Part shown: piece by piece, positions 1-8,872 of the stretch | Numbering within the stretch: the stretch's first letter is position 1 | How the letters are laid out: each line of letters opens with the position of its first letter | The notes under the pieces: model-generated | The model's input: the letters and a program-made list of their open reading frames with translations, nothing else | Databases searched by the model: none | What the model was told of the DNA's origin: nothing | DNA from: an uncultured Mucilaginibacter sp. | Lineage (GTDB): Bacteria > Bacteroidota > Bacteroidia > Sphingobacteriales > Sphingobacteriaceae | Direction: 5' to 3' | Assembly: GCA_913775265.1 (NCBI GenBank) | Contig: CAJYJH010000071.1 | Location: 50,370 to 114,369 of the forward strand | Length of the DNA: 64,000 nt | Made by a program: the position numbers and the translations under genes

Positions 1-40
1 TGTTGATAAGTTGCACAATGGTAATTTGCTTTAAGCAGCG

Positions 41-1456
41 TTATTGTTTCCAGCCACCGCCCAAAGCCTGGTACAGGTTAACAATAGATTGCAGTTCCTG
101 CAGTCTGTCGTTAATGCCGCTTAGCTGTGCAGCCAGTAAGCTTTGTTCTGAAGTTAACACGTCGGTATAATTAGTAGCCGAACTATAACGTAAAAGCTCT
201 TTAGTGTAATCAACTGCTTTTTCTAAAGCTTTCAGTTGGTTAGCCCGAGTGTTTTGCTTTTCTACCGCAGTTTGGTAAGCAAACAAAGCATTTGAAACTT
301 CGCCGCCTGCATTAAGTAATGATTGCTGGAAAGCATAGTAAGCTTCTTGTTGCTGTGCCTGTGCTACCCTTAAGCGTGCTTTGTTTAAACCTTTGTTAAA
401 AATGGGTTGCGTTAAACCACCAACAATGTTGTAAAAAATAGAATTGTCGAACAGGTTCCTGATCCGTAGTGATGATACGCCACCCTGCGCCGTAATAGTT
501 AACGATGGATAAAAGTAGGTACGCGCCACATTAGTGTTTTCGAACGCACTGCGGAAAGCCAGTTCAGATTGCTGCACGTCAGGACGGTTCTTTAACAGTT
601 GCGATGGAACACCGGTTTGCAGGTTATGATACGGCTTTTGGTCGGCCAGCGATGTGCGCTTGATAGCACCCGGCGATTGTGCCAGTAAGATGCTCAAGGC
701 ATTTTCTGTTTCGCGGATACTGCGTTTTAAATCCGGGATAGTTACCTCTGCTGCATAACGATTGGCCTCGCTTTGTACTACGGCGGCACCGGTTACAATA
801 GCACTTTCTTTTAGTGCTTTCATGGTTTCTACATCGCTGATCCGGTTTTTAAGCGTTTGCTCGGTGATGCGCAATTGCTCATCCAAAGCCAGCAGGTTAT
901 AATAGCTGTTGGCAATATTGGCAATCAGTTGTGTTTGAACGGCACGTTTAGCGGCATCGCTTTGTAAAAGCGCAGCTAAAGCCTGCCTTTTAGCACTGCT
1001 CAGCTTACCCCAAATATCGGCTTCCCAGCTGGTGCTAAGACCTGCCTGATAAGTGGTGGTTTTTAAGTTAAACGTGTTAACAAACTCAGGTGGAAAGTTT
1101 AATCCGGCTGCCGATTGCTTGGCCCTCGTAGCTGTGGCACTTCCGCTTAAGCTGGGTAAAAAGGCTGCCCTGCTTTGTTGCAGATTAGCTTGTGCTTCGT
1201 TAATGCGCTGCACGGCCGTTTTTAGGTCCAGGTTTTCTTGTATACCACGGTTTATTAAGTTTTGCAGTACTGTGTCGGTAAACAGTTGGTTAACCGGCAG
1301 GTTGGCAATGGTAGTAGTGTCGGTAACGGTAGTATCGCGGTATAGGTTGCCTTTTACATCCAAACCCGGCTGCTGATACTTTTTAGTTACACACGAAGCA
1401 AACACCAGTGCTGCTGCCAGCACTGTGTAGGTTTGCTTTTTATATCCTTTAATCAT
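41..1456 (-). CDS. RND efflux outer membrane factor (TolC/NodT family lipoprotein)
   Basis: Outer-membrane channel of a tripartite RND efflux pump; it would carry substrates handed over by the pump from the periplasm to the outside. The 471-residue protein starts with a lipoprotein signal whose lipobox reads FASC near residue 22. It has the two repeated helical halves typical of NodT/OprM proteins, including the paired 'LLKNRPDVQQSE' segment and alternating coiled-coil stretches. Length is usual for the family. It is the last gene of a same-strand set behind the RND transporter (35 bp gap) and adaptor, so co-transcription is likely. The substrate cannot be read from sequence; drugs, bile-like compounds or plant phenolics are all possible. 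Family call secure, specificity unknown. Confidence 0.93.
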   Translation of the reverse strand: MIKGYKKQTYTVLAAALVFASCVTKKYQQPGLDVKGNLYRDTTVTDTTTIANLPVNQLFTDTVLQNLINRGIQENLDLKTAVQRINEAQANLQQSRAAFLPSLSGSATATRAKQSAAGLNFPPEFVNTFNLKTTTYQAGLSTSWEADIWGKLSSAKRQALAALLQSDAAKRAVQTQLIANIANSYYNLLALDEQLRITEQTLKNRISDVETMKALKESAIVTGAAVVQSEANRYAAEVTIPDLKRSIRETENALSILLAQSPGAIKRTSLADQKPYHNLQTGVPSQLLKNRPDVQQSELAFRSAFENTNVARTYFYPSLTITAQGGVSSLRIRNLFDNSIFYNIVGGLTQPIFNKGLNKARLRVAQAQQQEAYYAFQQSLLNAGGEVSNALFAYQTAVEKQNTRANQLKALEKAVDYTKELLRYSSATNYTDVLTSEQSLLAAQLSGINDRLQELQSIVNLYQALGGGWKQ

Positions 1457-1491
1457 GTTGATGATTGGCTGAATAAGTAAATGAATGTTGA

Positions 1492-4400
1492 TTAATGAAC
1501 TTCGGACAGAGTAGCTTCTTCAGTTTCTTCAGGTTGAGGTTTGCCGCCGATGCGTTCCTGTAAGGTTTGGAAGATGATGAACAGCACCGGTATTACAAAC
1601 ACACCGAATATTGTACCGATTAACATACCTCCAACAGCACCTGTACCAATTGACCTGTTACCCGCTGCACCTGCACCCGAGGCCAGCATCAGCGGCACCA
1701 AGCCTAAGATAAAGGCAAACGAAGTCATCAGAATAGGACGTAAACGGGCTACTGCACCGTCTACCGCCGCATTCACAATGCTTTCGCCTTCACGGCGGCG
1801 CGCTACCGAGAACTCCACAATCAGGATGGCGTTTTTAGCCAGCAATCCGATGAGCATAATCAGCGTGATTTGCAGGTAGATGTTGTTTTGTACACCAAAG
1901 AAGAAGGCGAAAACGAATGCACCGGCCAAACCGATAGGTAGCGAAAGTAAAACGGCAAATGGCAGAATATAACTTTCGTACTGAGCGCTTAGCAAGAAGT
2001 ATACGAATACCAGACACAGTGCAAAGATGAACATGGTTTGGCTGCCACCCGAAATTTCCTCGCGGGTTAAACCCGAAAATTCGTATCCAAATCCTGCAGG
2101 CAGCGTTTTAGCGGCTACCTCGCGAATAGCATTAATGGCATCGCCCGAGCTATAACCAGGTTTTGGTGCGCCGGTAACCGAGATAGAGGTAAACAAGTTA
2201 AAACGATTGATAGACTCCGGTCCGTAAACACGTTTCAGGCTTACAAATTCTGATATTGGAGCCATTACGCCATCATTGGTGCGCACATATATGCCGTTTA
2301 GGCTTTCGGGCGTGCCGCGGTACGGTGCTGCAGCCTGGATCATCACCCGGTACTGTTTACCGAATTGATTAAAGTTAGAGGCATATAAACCACCGAAGTA
2401 ACCTTGTAGAGTTCCTAAAACAGAGCTTACCGATATGTTTGCATCTTTACACTTAGGTACATTAACATCTACCTGAAACTGTGGAAAGTTGGTGTTGAAG
2501 AAGGTGGTAGCATACTGTATCTCAGGGCGCTGGCTTAGCGCGGCCAAAAACTTGCCGTTAATCTGGGCAAAGTTGTTAATATCTCCACCAGTTTTATCCT
2601 GCACCTGAAACTCAAAGCCGCTGCTGTTACCAAAGCCTTGAAGTGCAGGCGGTACGATGAACAGGATACGGGCACTTTTGATGCCGGCCGTCATGCCAAA
2701 TAATTTACCGGTTACAGCATCAACAGTATGTTCTGCACCTTCGCGCTGGTCCCATGGTTTTAGTTTTATAAACACTACACCGTAAGAACCGCCTGCACCG
2801 CTCAATATACCCTGACCGGCTATACGAGTTGCCGATTCAACCTCTGGCATTTTTTGTATCATGTCGGCAACCTGGTTTACTACCTCGGTCGTACGTTCCA
2901 GTGATGATGCCGGCGGCAATGAAATATCACCGATGATAAAGCCCTGGTCTTCGTTAGGTACAAAGGCGCTTGGCGTGGTTTTAAGCAAGAACCAGAATAG
3001 TGCAGCAAACACCGCAATACCTGCAATAGCTACCCATTTTTTTACTGCCAGAAAACTAACTGAACGCTTGTATTTTTGCGTAAGCGAGTCGAATGATGTA
3101 TTGAAAGCGGTATAAAAACGCTGTAATAAGCCCGACTTATGGTGCTCGCCTTCTGGATGCGGTTTTAACAACAGCGCACACAAAGCAGGGCTTAAGGTTA
3201 ACGCGTTAACGGCCGAAATCAAGATTGAAATAGCCAGCGTTAAACCAAACTGCTTGTAAAATACACCCGACGACCCAGTAATAAATGAAACCGGAACGAA
3301 TACCGCAGCCATTACTAAGGTAATAGAAATAATAGCACTGCTGATTTCGCTCATGGCATCGGTAGTTGCTTTACGTGCCGATTTGACACCATGATCGAGC
3401 TTAGCATGTACTGCCTCCACCACCACAATGGCATCATCTACCACAATACCAATAGCTAACACCAAGGCAAACAGGGTAAGCAGATTAATGGTGAAACCAA
3501 ACAACTGCAGGAAAAAGAAAGTACCGATAATAGCCACCGGAACGGCAATAGCCGGGATCAGTGTGGAACGGAAGTCCTGTAAGAAAACGAATACCACAAT
3601 AAAAACCAGCACAAAGGCTTCTACTAAAGTGTGAATTACTTTTTCGATAGATACATCCAAAAACTCGTTTGCGCTAAAGATCGGTATAACCTTGATACCT
3701 GCCGGGAAAGTTTTTGAGGCGGCCTCAATAGTTTGCTCACACTGCGCAATCATTTCGTGCGCGTTAGAACCTGCGGTCTGGAACACGGCTACTGCTATTG
3801 ACGGGTTACCATTGGTTTCGGTATTGCTCGAGTAGCTTAATGAGCCTAATTCCACTTTGGCAATATCGCGCAGGCGCAGTAGCTGTCCGTTGTTGGCCGA
3901 ACGGATCACGATGTTCTCAAATTCAGACGGAGATTTTAAGCGGCCTTTGTATTTTAATACGTACTCAAAAGATTGGCTGCTGTTTTCGCCAATTTTACCC
4001 GGAGCAGCTTCGATGTTTTGCTCGGCAAGTGCGGCGTTTACATCGTCAGGTATCAAACCATAAGTAGCCATTACGTCAGGCCTTAACCAGATCCGCATCG
4101 AGTATTCCTGTTGTCCGAATACGCTGGCTTCACCTACACCGTTTACCCGTTTCAATTGAGGTAGCAGGTTGATGTTGGCATAATTTTGCAAAAAGGTCTG
4201 GTCGTAAGATTTGTTGGTACTTGCCATGGCAAATACCATAACCATACTGCTTTGCTGCTTAGCGGTAGTTACACCCGCTTTGGTAACTTCAGCAGGTAGT
4301 AACGGTGTAGCTTTAGATACCCGGTTTTGTACGTTTACCGCAGCCAGATCGGGGTTGGTACCCAGTTTAAAATAAACGGTAATTTTAGCACTACCGTCAT

Positions 4401-4650
4401 TACTGGCGGTCGAGGTCATGTAAGTCATGTTCTCAACACCGTTTATTTGTTCTTCGAGCGGAACAACAACGCTGTTCATAACCACGTCGGCATTAGCACC
4501 CTGGTATGATGCCGAAACTACCACCGTTGGCGGTGCAATTTCGGGATATTGGGATATAGGCAGGGTAGTTAAACCCAGTATACCCAGTATAACAATGATG
4601 ACTGATATTACGGTTGATAATACCGGTCGTTCAATAAATTTACGTAACAT
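1492..4650 (-). CDS. RND efflux transporter, HAE1/AcrB family
   Basis: Inner-membrane proton-driven pump that captures hydrophobic or amphiphilic compounds from the periplasm and outer membrane leaflet. At 1052 residues it has the standard AcrB length. A first transmembrane helix lies at about 10-30, followed by two large periplasmic loops and two blocks of membrane helices. The proton-relay residues are visible: Asp405-Asp406 in TM4 (motif VVDDAIVVVE) and Lys939 in TM10 (motif GLLAKNAILIVEF), matching D407/D408 and K940 of E. coli AcrB. It lies 53 bp after the adaptor gene and 35 bp before the outer-membrane factor. It is HAE1 rather than a heavy-metal (CusA) type because the metal-relay methionines are not evident; this last point is inference. 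Confidence 0.96.
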   Translation of the reverse strand: MLRKFIERPVLSTVISVIIVILGILGLTTLPISQYPEIAPPTVVVSASYQGANADVVMNSVVVPLEEQINGVENMTYMTSTASNDGSAKITVYFKLGTNPDLAAVNVQNRVSKATPLLPAEVTKAGVTTAKQQSSMVMVFAMASTNKSYDQTFLQNYANINLLPQLKRVNGVGEASVFGQQEYSMRIWLRPDVMATYGLIPDDVNAALAEQNIEAAPGKIGENSSQSFEYVLKYKGRLKSPSEFENIVIRSANNGQLLRLRDIAKVELGSLSYSSNTETNGNPSIAVAVFQTAGSNAHEMIAQCEQTIEAASKTFPAGIKVIPIFSANEFLDVSIEKVIHTLVEAFVLVFIVVFVFLQDFRSTLIPAIAVPVAIIGTFFFLQLFGFTINLLTLFALVLAIGIVVDDAIVVVEAVHAKLDHGVKSARKATTDAMSEISSAIISITLVMAAVFVPVSFITGSSGVFYKQFGLTLAISILISAVNALTLSPALCALLLKPHPEGEHHKSGLLQRFYTAFNTSFDSLTQKYKRSVSFLAVKKWVAIAGIAVFAALFWFLLKTTPSAFVPNEDQGFIIGDISLPPASSLERTTEVVNQVADMIQKMPEVESATRIAGQGILSGAGGSYGVVFIKLKPWDQREGAEHTVDAVTGKLFGMTAGIKSARILFIVPPALQGFGNSSGFEFQVQDKTGGDINNFAQINGKFLAALSQRPEIQYATTFFNTNFPQFQVDVNVPKCKDANISVSSVLGTLQGYFGGLYASNFNQFGKQYRVMIQAAAPYRGTPESLNGIYVRTNDGVMAPISEFVSLKRVYGPESINRFNLFTSISVTGAPKPGYSSGDAINAIREVAAKTLPAGFGYEFSGLTREEISGGSQTMFIFALCLVFVYFLLSAQYESYILPFAVLLSLPIGLAGAFVFAFFFGVQNNIYLQITLIMLIGLLAKNAILIVEFSVARRREGESIVNAAVDGAVARLRPILMTSFAFILGLVPLMLASGAGAAGNRSIGTGAVGGMLIGTIFGVFVIPVLFIIFQTLQERIGGKPQPEETEEATLSEVH

Positions 4651-4703
4651 TATAAAGTGTTATGTTGAAAGCCCTGCACACAAGTGCCAGGCTGTAAAAA
4701 GGA

Positions 4704-5879
4704 TTAGTTTAAGTCTTGGTACACTTTACCATCGGCCTGCATATCAGGCTTAACGGCGGTACCGTCTTGCAAATTAGAAGTACCTTCCAAAATCACGGTA
4801 TCACCGGCTTTCAGTCCGTTAGTAACCACATAGTATTGTCCGGTAGCCAGGTCCATAATCTGTATTTCAGTATTTTTTACCTTACCACTGCCATCCACCA
4901 CAAATACAAAACGCTTGCCTTGCAATTCGTAAGTTGCCTTTTGTGGGATTACAATTACATCTTTTAGATTTTGTGGAATACGCACGGTTGCGCTACCACC
5001 ACTGCGAATTAACCTCATCGGGTTAGGAAACGTAGCCCTGAAACTTGCTGAACCGGTTTGGGTATTAATTAAACCGCTTATGGTTTCTACCCGGCCTTTC
5101 TCAGGGTAGTTGCTGCCATCAGATAACAGTAACGATACCGGAGGTAATTTACTTAACTTAGCCTCGAGCGTACGGCCTTCATAATGTCTCGAAAAATCAA
5201 GCAACTGTTTTTCGTTCAGCGAGAAGTAAGCGTAGATGTTGCCAATGTTAGATACCGTAGTTAATGGTTGCGCCGTATTGCTATTAACCAAACTACCTAA
5301 TTTGTAAGGGATGGTACCCACCACGCCGTTAACCGGGCTGGTTATGGTAGTGTATCCTAAATTAGTGCGCGAGTTAGCTAAGTTGGCTTTAGCTTGTTTT
5401 AAAGCTGCTTTGCGGGCTTGCAGTGTCAACTGGGCCGACTCTAACTCGTAATGACTGATAATGTCTTTTTCTACCAGTGGCTTGGTTTTATTTACCTGTA
5501 ACTGGGCGGCATTAACGTCAGCCTCGGCACTGCTTACAGCTGCTGCCGAATTGTTAACATCCTGGGCGTATTGCGGAGCACTGATGCGGAACAGTACCTG
5601 GCCTTTTTTTACGGCCGAACCTTCGTCGATATAAATATGGTCAATGTATCCGTCAATTTTCGGACGAATCTCGATGTTTTGTTGGCCTTGTAAAGTAGCA
5701 GGGTAGTCGCTGTTTAACGTAGCATTTCGTGGAGAAACTTTGAAAACTGGAAATGCTTGTACCGGCGGCGGACCACCGGCTGCGGGAGCTCCGCCTGCCT
5801 GCTGATTGCCGCCGCCACAGGCAGACAACAACAATAGCGCAGAGCTTATTACGGTTGCAGATAATAGTCTGGTTTTCAT
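4704..5879 (-). CDS. RND efflux periplasmic adaptor (AcrA-like membrane fusion lipoprotein)
   Basis: Periplasmic adaptor that bridges the RND pump and its outer-membrane channel. I use the ATG at 5879 (MKTRLLSATV...) because it puts a lipoprotein signal with lipobox LLSAC right at the N-terminus; an in-frame start ten codons upstream would bury it. Next come a lipoyl-like half-domain (IEIRPKIDGYIDHIYIDEG), an alpha-hairpin coiled coil at about 95-155, the second lipoyl half (TTITSPVNGVVGTIPY), then beta-barrel and membrane-proximal domains to residue 391. It is the first pump gene after the TetR regulator, and a perfect palindrome (5939-5954) lies in the gap. TetR control of the operon is inferred from this arrangement. 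Confidence 0.94.
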   Translation of the reverse strand: MKTRLLSATVISSALLLLSACGGGNQQAGGAPAAGGPPPVQAFPVFKVSPRNATLNSDYPATLQGQQNIEIRPKIDGYIDHIYIDEGSAVKKGQVLFRISAPQYAQDVNNSAAAVSSAEADVNAAQLQVNKTKPLVEKDIISHYELESAQLTLQARKAALKQAKANLANSRTNLGYTTITSPVNGVVGTIPYKLGSLVNSNTAQPLTTVSNIGNIYAYFSLNEKQLLDFSRHYEGRTLEAKLSKLPPVSLLLSDGSNYPEKGRVETISGLINTQTGSASFRATFPNPMRLIRSGGSATVRIPQNLKDVIVIPQKATYELQGKRFVFVVDGSGKVKNTEIQIMDLATGQYYVVTNGLKAGDTVILEGTSNLQDGTAVKPDMQADGKVYQDLN

Positions 5880-5938
5880 GAAAAGGGTGTTGTTAGAATA
5901 TAAATACATGAGGGTTGTTGAACAGTTGATAATTTAGT

Positions 5939-5954
5939 TTGACAATTTTGTCAA
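5939..5954. promoter_or_regulatory. perfect palindrome upstream of the efflux adaptor gene
   Basis: TTGACAA-TT-TTGTCAA, arms 7 bp with a 2-bp centre, sits 59 bp upstream of the adaptor start and just downstream of the tetR stop. Its place fits an operator for the TetR protein or another dimeric regulator. It has no T-tract on the minus strand, so it is not an obvious terminator. Function inferred from position only. Confidence 0.4.
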
Positions 5955-5971
5955 TTTTTGATCAAAAAAAA

Positions 5972-6559
5972 TTATTTGAATATCATGTCGCAAATCAGCT
6001 TTTTACGTTCGTTGATGATGTCTTTGAACTGATCATCGGTTAAGTTGAAGAATTGCTTATATAATGGAGCTGTAATTAATGGGTACATCATCAGCGAAAA
6101 CAAATTCATCATAAAATGTATGGGGTGCATCCGGGTAAGGTTGCCATTATCCATCTCTGTTTCTATTTGCTTTAAAAAAGTATTCACCTTAGTGTTCTTT
6201 TCTTCAAAGCATATTTGCGGACCGACTGAATTAATTTGAGTAATTAAAAAGACCTCCTGATATGGGTAACGCATGGTTTGATCTAAAAAAACATCAATCA
6301 TATGCTCTACCTTTTTCTTAAACGGCAAATCAGAGTTCATCACACTTTCCAGTCGGCCATTGGTTTCGCTCATGGCATCTTTAAACACTTGCTCAACCAG
6401 CTGGTCTTTTGAGCGAAAATAGTAATGCAATAAAGTACGACTTACGCCAGCGGCATCGGCTATGTCTTGTGTAGTAGAGTGTAGTTTACCTTCTACAAAA
6501 TACACACGTTTAGCAGTCTCTATAATCAACTTTTCGGTACTGTTATCTTTAATTCCCAT
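5972..6559 (-). CDS. TetR/AcrR family transcriptional regulator
   Basis: Dimeric DNA-binding repressor, probably of the RND pump genes that follow on the same strand. From MGIKDNS the protein is 195 residues, normal for TetR. The helix-turn-helix reads TTQDIADAAGVSRTLLHYYF at about residues 28-48, followed by an all-helical ligand domain. Longer in-frame starts exist at 6583 (ATG) and 6625 (GTG). I prefer 6559 because the 6583 ATG lies inside a perfect inverted repeat (6568-6588) and the family normally begins just before the STEKLIIETAKRVY helix; the start is uncertain. Ligand unknown. The two inverted repeats upstream fit autoregulation. Confidence 0.88.
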   Translation of the reverse strand: MGIKDNSTEKLIIETAKRVYFVEGKLHSTTQDIADAAGVSRTLLHYYFRSKDQLVEQVFKDAMSETNGRLESVMNSDLPFKKKVEHMIDVFLDQTMRYPYQEVFLITQINSVGPQICFEEKNTKVNTFLKQIETEMDNGNLTRMHPIHFMMNLFSLMMYPLITAPLYKQFFNLTDDQFKDIINERKKLICDMIFK

Positions 6560-6567
6560 CGATTTTA

Positions 6568-6588
6568 CAAAAATGTCAAACATTTTTG
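6568..6588. promoter_or_regulatory. inverted repeat at the tetR start (candidate operator)
   Basis: CAAAAATGT-CAA-ACATTTTTG: perfect 9-bp arms with a 3-bp centre, just upstream of the preferred tetR start and covering an alternative ATG at 6583. Size and place suit an autoregulatory TetR operator. If translation really starts at 6583 or 6625 the repeat would be coding, which lowers confidence. Confidence 0.42.
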
Positions 6589-6610
6589 ATAAATGAAGTT
6601 TTCCATCATT

Positions 6611-6645
6611 CAAATGTTCATTCACAACTGAAAAATGAACATTTG
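6611..6645. promoter_or_regulatory. 12-bp perfect inverted repeat upstream of tetR (candidate operator)
   Basis: CAAATGTTCATT at 6611-6622 and AATGAACATTTG at 6634-6645 are exact reverse complements separated by 11 bp, so the half-site centres are about 23 bp apart, near two helical turns. It lies between tetR and the divergent small membrane gene and could control either. Function is inferred. Confidence 0.45.
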
Positions 6646-6770
6646 GTGACTTTTAGAATGATATTTGGTAGGATAAATCTAATTTATTACAAATATGACA
6701 ATACCCGAATTTGCAGCTACAAACAAACTATTTATACTGGATAGTGTTAATCAATCAAACATCTATCACC

Positions 6771-6980
6771 ATGAATAATTTTTTTAGAGCACTTATTGCC
6801 GGATACGGGGCAAAGAAGTTAGGCGGCGGTTGCCTTTCTACTATCGTTATATTTATCGTTATTTACACCTTGTTAGGTAAGTGTAATGATTCGCCCCGTG
6901 CTGCTATGCATCCGCAAAATATGAAAGGCACCAGTACACACGCTATGGTTTACACACCTGTTCAGAAAGTAAATCGTTAA
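6771..6980 (+). CDS. small membrane protein, unrecognised
   Basis: A 69-residue protein from the ATG at 6771 (MNNFFRALIAGYGAKKLGGG...). An upstream in-frame start at 6711 would add 20 residues with no support. One hydrophobic segment at about 22-38 (LSTIVIFIVIYTLLG) would cross the membrane, and a Cys sits on each side of it. The C-terminal half is polar and Met/His-containing. It is divergent from tetR and followed by a strong hairpin at 7033-7079. I do not recognise the family. Glycine-rich 'KKLGGGC' followed by a helix is seen in other short Bacteroidota membrane proteins, but I assign no function. Confidence 0.6.
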   Translation: MNNFFRALIAGYGAKKLGGGCLSTIVIFIVIYTLLGKCNDSPRAAMHPQNMKGTSTHAMVYTPVQKVNR

Positions 6981-7330
6981 GCTATTGTACAATATATACG
7001 CATAAGCTAAAACAAGCTTTGTTTTAAGTACTCAAGCCGGATTAGGATGAATGATTTGCGTTCATCTTAATCCGGCTTGTTTGTGTACTGATTATACTTA
7101 ATGACGGTAATAGTTCAAATTGTGGTTTGGGCCAGATGCAGCATTGCATCTTAAATTTTCGGGCTTCACCATTTCCATAATTATTGATTGATAAAATAAT
7201 GCAATTAGGTTAATTTGTGGCTTCAAAATCGGGTATAGCAATACATCTGTTTATCCGGTTTATACAGGGTGTACTTAGTTGCCATTGTCTCCGTTTTAAA
7301 AGGAGATGATTAATCATCAACACAGAATCA
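6981..7330. other. 350-bp intergenic region before the kinase-phosphatase operon
   Basis: Contains the strong hairpin at 7033-7079 and then about 250 bp of AT-rich sequence leading to the first kinase gene. The operon promoter should be here, but I cannot point to a convincing -33/-7 pair; TTAATTTG near 7209 only partly matches the Bacteroidota TAnnTTTG element. No small ORF or RNA gene seen. Confidence 0.5.
7033..7079. terminator. long hairpin, probable terminator of the small membrane gene
   Basis: Arms 7033-7051 and 7061-7079 pair over 19 bp with one G-T and a 9-nt loop. The downstream T-run on the plus strand is short (TTTGTG), so it may act as a terminator or as an mRNA-stabilising structure. 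Confidence 0.65.
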
Positions 7331-8752
7331 ATGAGTAAAATATTTACGATAACGGAGGGTTTAGAAAACTTAGGTGCTTTGCGCACGGGTGGACAGGGCT
7401 CGGTGTACAAAGGTAAACGTCAGGGTACGCTATATTCGGCTATTAAGTTATTGCCTACGCCCATTATGAGCGAAAGCGAGGATGATCGCGGCTACCGTAA
7501 CTACCAGAGCGAGGTGGCCAAGCTGCAAAAGGTTAACGAGCAGCCTAACCCGCACGTGGTTAAAATCCGCAGCTTTGGTCTGACAGACAGCGGTTCGTTT
7601 CCGTTTATCGAGATGGAATACATTGAAGGGCCTGAACTGAGCGAACTGCTACAACCACCACATGACCCTGTGTTCAGCCTAAAAGAACTCATCAAGGTGG
7701 CCGACCAACTGGCCGATGCTCTGGCACATTGCCACAAAGTAGGTGTTAAGCATGGCGACATTAAAAGCAATAACGTAAAGTATAACATCCATACCGGGAA
7801 CTATGTACTGCTTGACTTTGGTTTGGCCATTTTAACCGACGAGCAGCGCCGCAGCTCGGTGAGGCATGCAGGAGCTATCGAATTTATGGCCCCCGAGCAG
7901 CACGAAGGCGGGCAAATGCTGCCGCAAACTGATGTTTACAGCTATGGCGTGATTTTATATGAACTGCTGGCAGGCGAGGTGCCTTTTGCTTTGACCGGCA
8001 ACAGTGAAACAGGCAGAAACGCCGTGATGCTGGCACATCTGGAGCAGGCCATACCCGACCCGATTGCCCGGCGCGAGCAAAAACTACCAGCAGCATGGAG
8101 CGCAGAAAAACGTCGCCAGGAAATGCAGGTGCCGCATTGGCTACTACAATTGATAGCTAAATGTTTGGAGAAAGATCCTAACCTGAGATATCGCGATGGA
8201 TTGGAGCTACAACAAGCCTTGACTGATGGCAGCCTGATGGCTAATACACCTTACTTAACTACCCCACAGCCGCAAAATGTGCCTGATGTAAGCACGGCCC
8301 TGCAAGACGAAAACCAGCGTTTGCAAAACCAGGTATTGGTATTACAACAACAGATAGAGAACACACCTAAAGTTGAGCAGGAAGATGACGGTTCGAATGT
8401 AACACTGTCTAAGCCGTTGTTTTTTCTGTTTATAACGCTGTTGGTACTGTTTATGGGCTTTTCGGTTTATTCAGCGTTTTTTAAACGCGAGCCTGTACCT
8501 GAAGTTACCGAACAGGGTAGTAATACCGACACCACACAAATACCGACAGACACCGGGGCGGTTAGTCAGCCGCAAAATTCTTATAATCCCGATAGTGTAA
8601 GTGATGCCGTGATGCGTAAGCGCAGAAGAGATTCGATTATACAAAGCGGTATTGACAGTGTTAGGCGCGCTACCCAAAAAGCTATAGAAGAAAGCAGGGC
8701 GAGAGATAGTGCCAATACACAAACCGACACTACCCAAAGCCCTGAAGAATAA
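7331..8752 (+). CDS. Hanks-type Ser/Thr protein kinase 1, membrane anchored (PknA/PknB-like position)
   Basis: Transfers phosphate from ATP to Ser/Thr of partner proteins; probable targets are the FHA proteins and wall synthase encoded downstream. In the 473 residues, the Gly-rich loop GGQGSVYKG is at 20-28, catalytic Lys39 in AIK, the catalytic loop HGDIKSNN with Asp143 and Asn148, DFG at 162-164 and APE at 187-189. The usual HRD is HGD, so it is a non-RD kinase, a class generally not needing activation-loop phosphorylation. A short coiled coil (about 320-345) precedes one transmembrane helix at about 362-382, then a polar Thr/Asp/Ser-rich periplasmic tail. No PASTA repeats. The catalytic domain nearly duplicates that of the 16295-17731 kinase. 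First gene of the operon. Confidence 0.93.
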   Translation: MSKIFTITEGLENLGALRTGGQGSVYKGKRQGTLYSAIKLLPTPIMSESEDDRGYRNYQSEVAKLQKVNEQPNPHVVKIRSFGLTDSGSFPFIEMEYIEGPELSELLQPPHDPVFSLKELIKVADQLADALAHCHKVGVKHGDIKSNNVKYNIHTGNYVLLDFGLAILTDEQRRSSVRHAGAIEFMAPEQHEGGQMLPQTDVYSYGVILYELLAGEVPFALTGNSETGRNAVMLAHLEQAIPDPIARREQKLPAAWSAEKRRQEMQVPHWLLQLIAKCLEKDPNLRYRDGLELQQALTDGSLMANTPYLTTPQPQNVPDVSTALQDENQRLQNQVLVLQQQIENTPKVEQEDDGSNVTLSKPLFFLFITLLVLFMGFSVYSAFFKREPVPEVTEQGSNTDTTQIPTDTGAVSQPQNSYNPDSVSDAVMRKRRRDSIIQSGIDSVRRATQKAIEESRARDSANTQTDTTQSPEE

Positions 8753-8872
8753 TTTTAGCCTAACTGATTAAACAGAACTGAGTGTAAGCAATTATGAAAG
8801 CAGCCCGCAAACATCTGCACAGATTTGCCTGTTCTGCTACTTCGTAATTGCCAAGCACCGTAACTTACTTTT
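8753..8872. other. structured intercistronic gap between kinase 1 and the FHA-like gene
   Basis: An imperfect long hairpin pairs GCAATTA...GCAG (8788-8803) with CTGC...TAATTGC (8834-8851). It encloses a small ATCTG/CAGAT stem, and CAGAAC/GTTCTG can pair around it. There is no T-run, so it looks more like an RNA-processing or stabilising element than a terminator. Functional meaning is uncertain. Confidence 0.35.

Noticed and set aside
6711..6770. N-terminal extension of the small membrane protein
   Set aside because: The 20 extra residues add no recognisable signal or domain; ATG 6771 fits better.
8753..8872. Attenuator or terminator between kinase 1 and the FHA-like gene
   Set aside because: The hairpin is imperfect and lacks a T-run, so I recorded only a structured gap.
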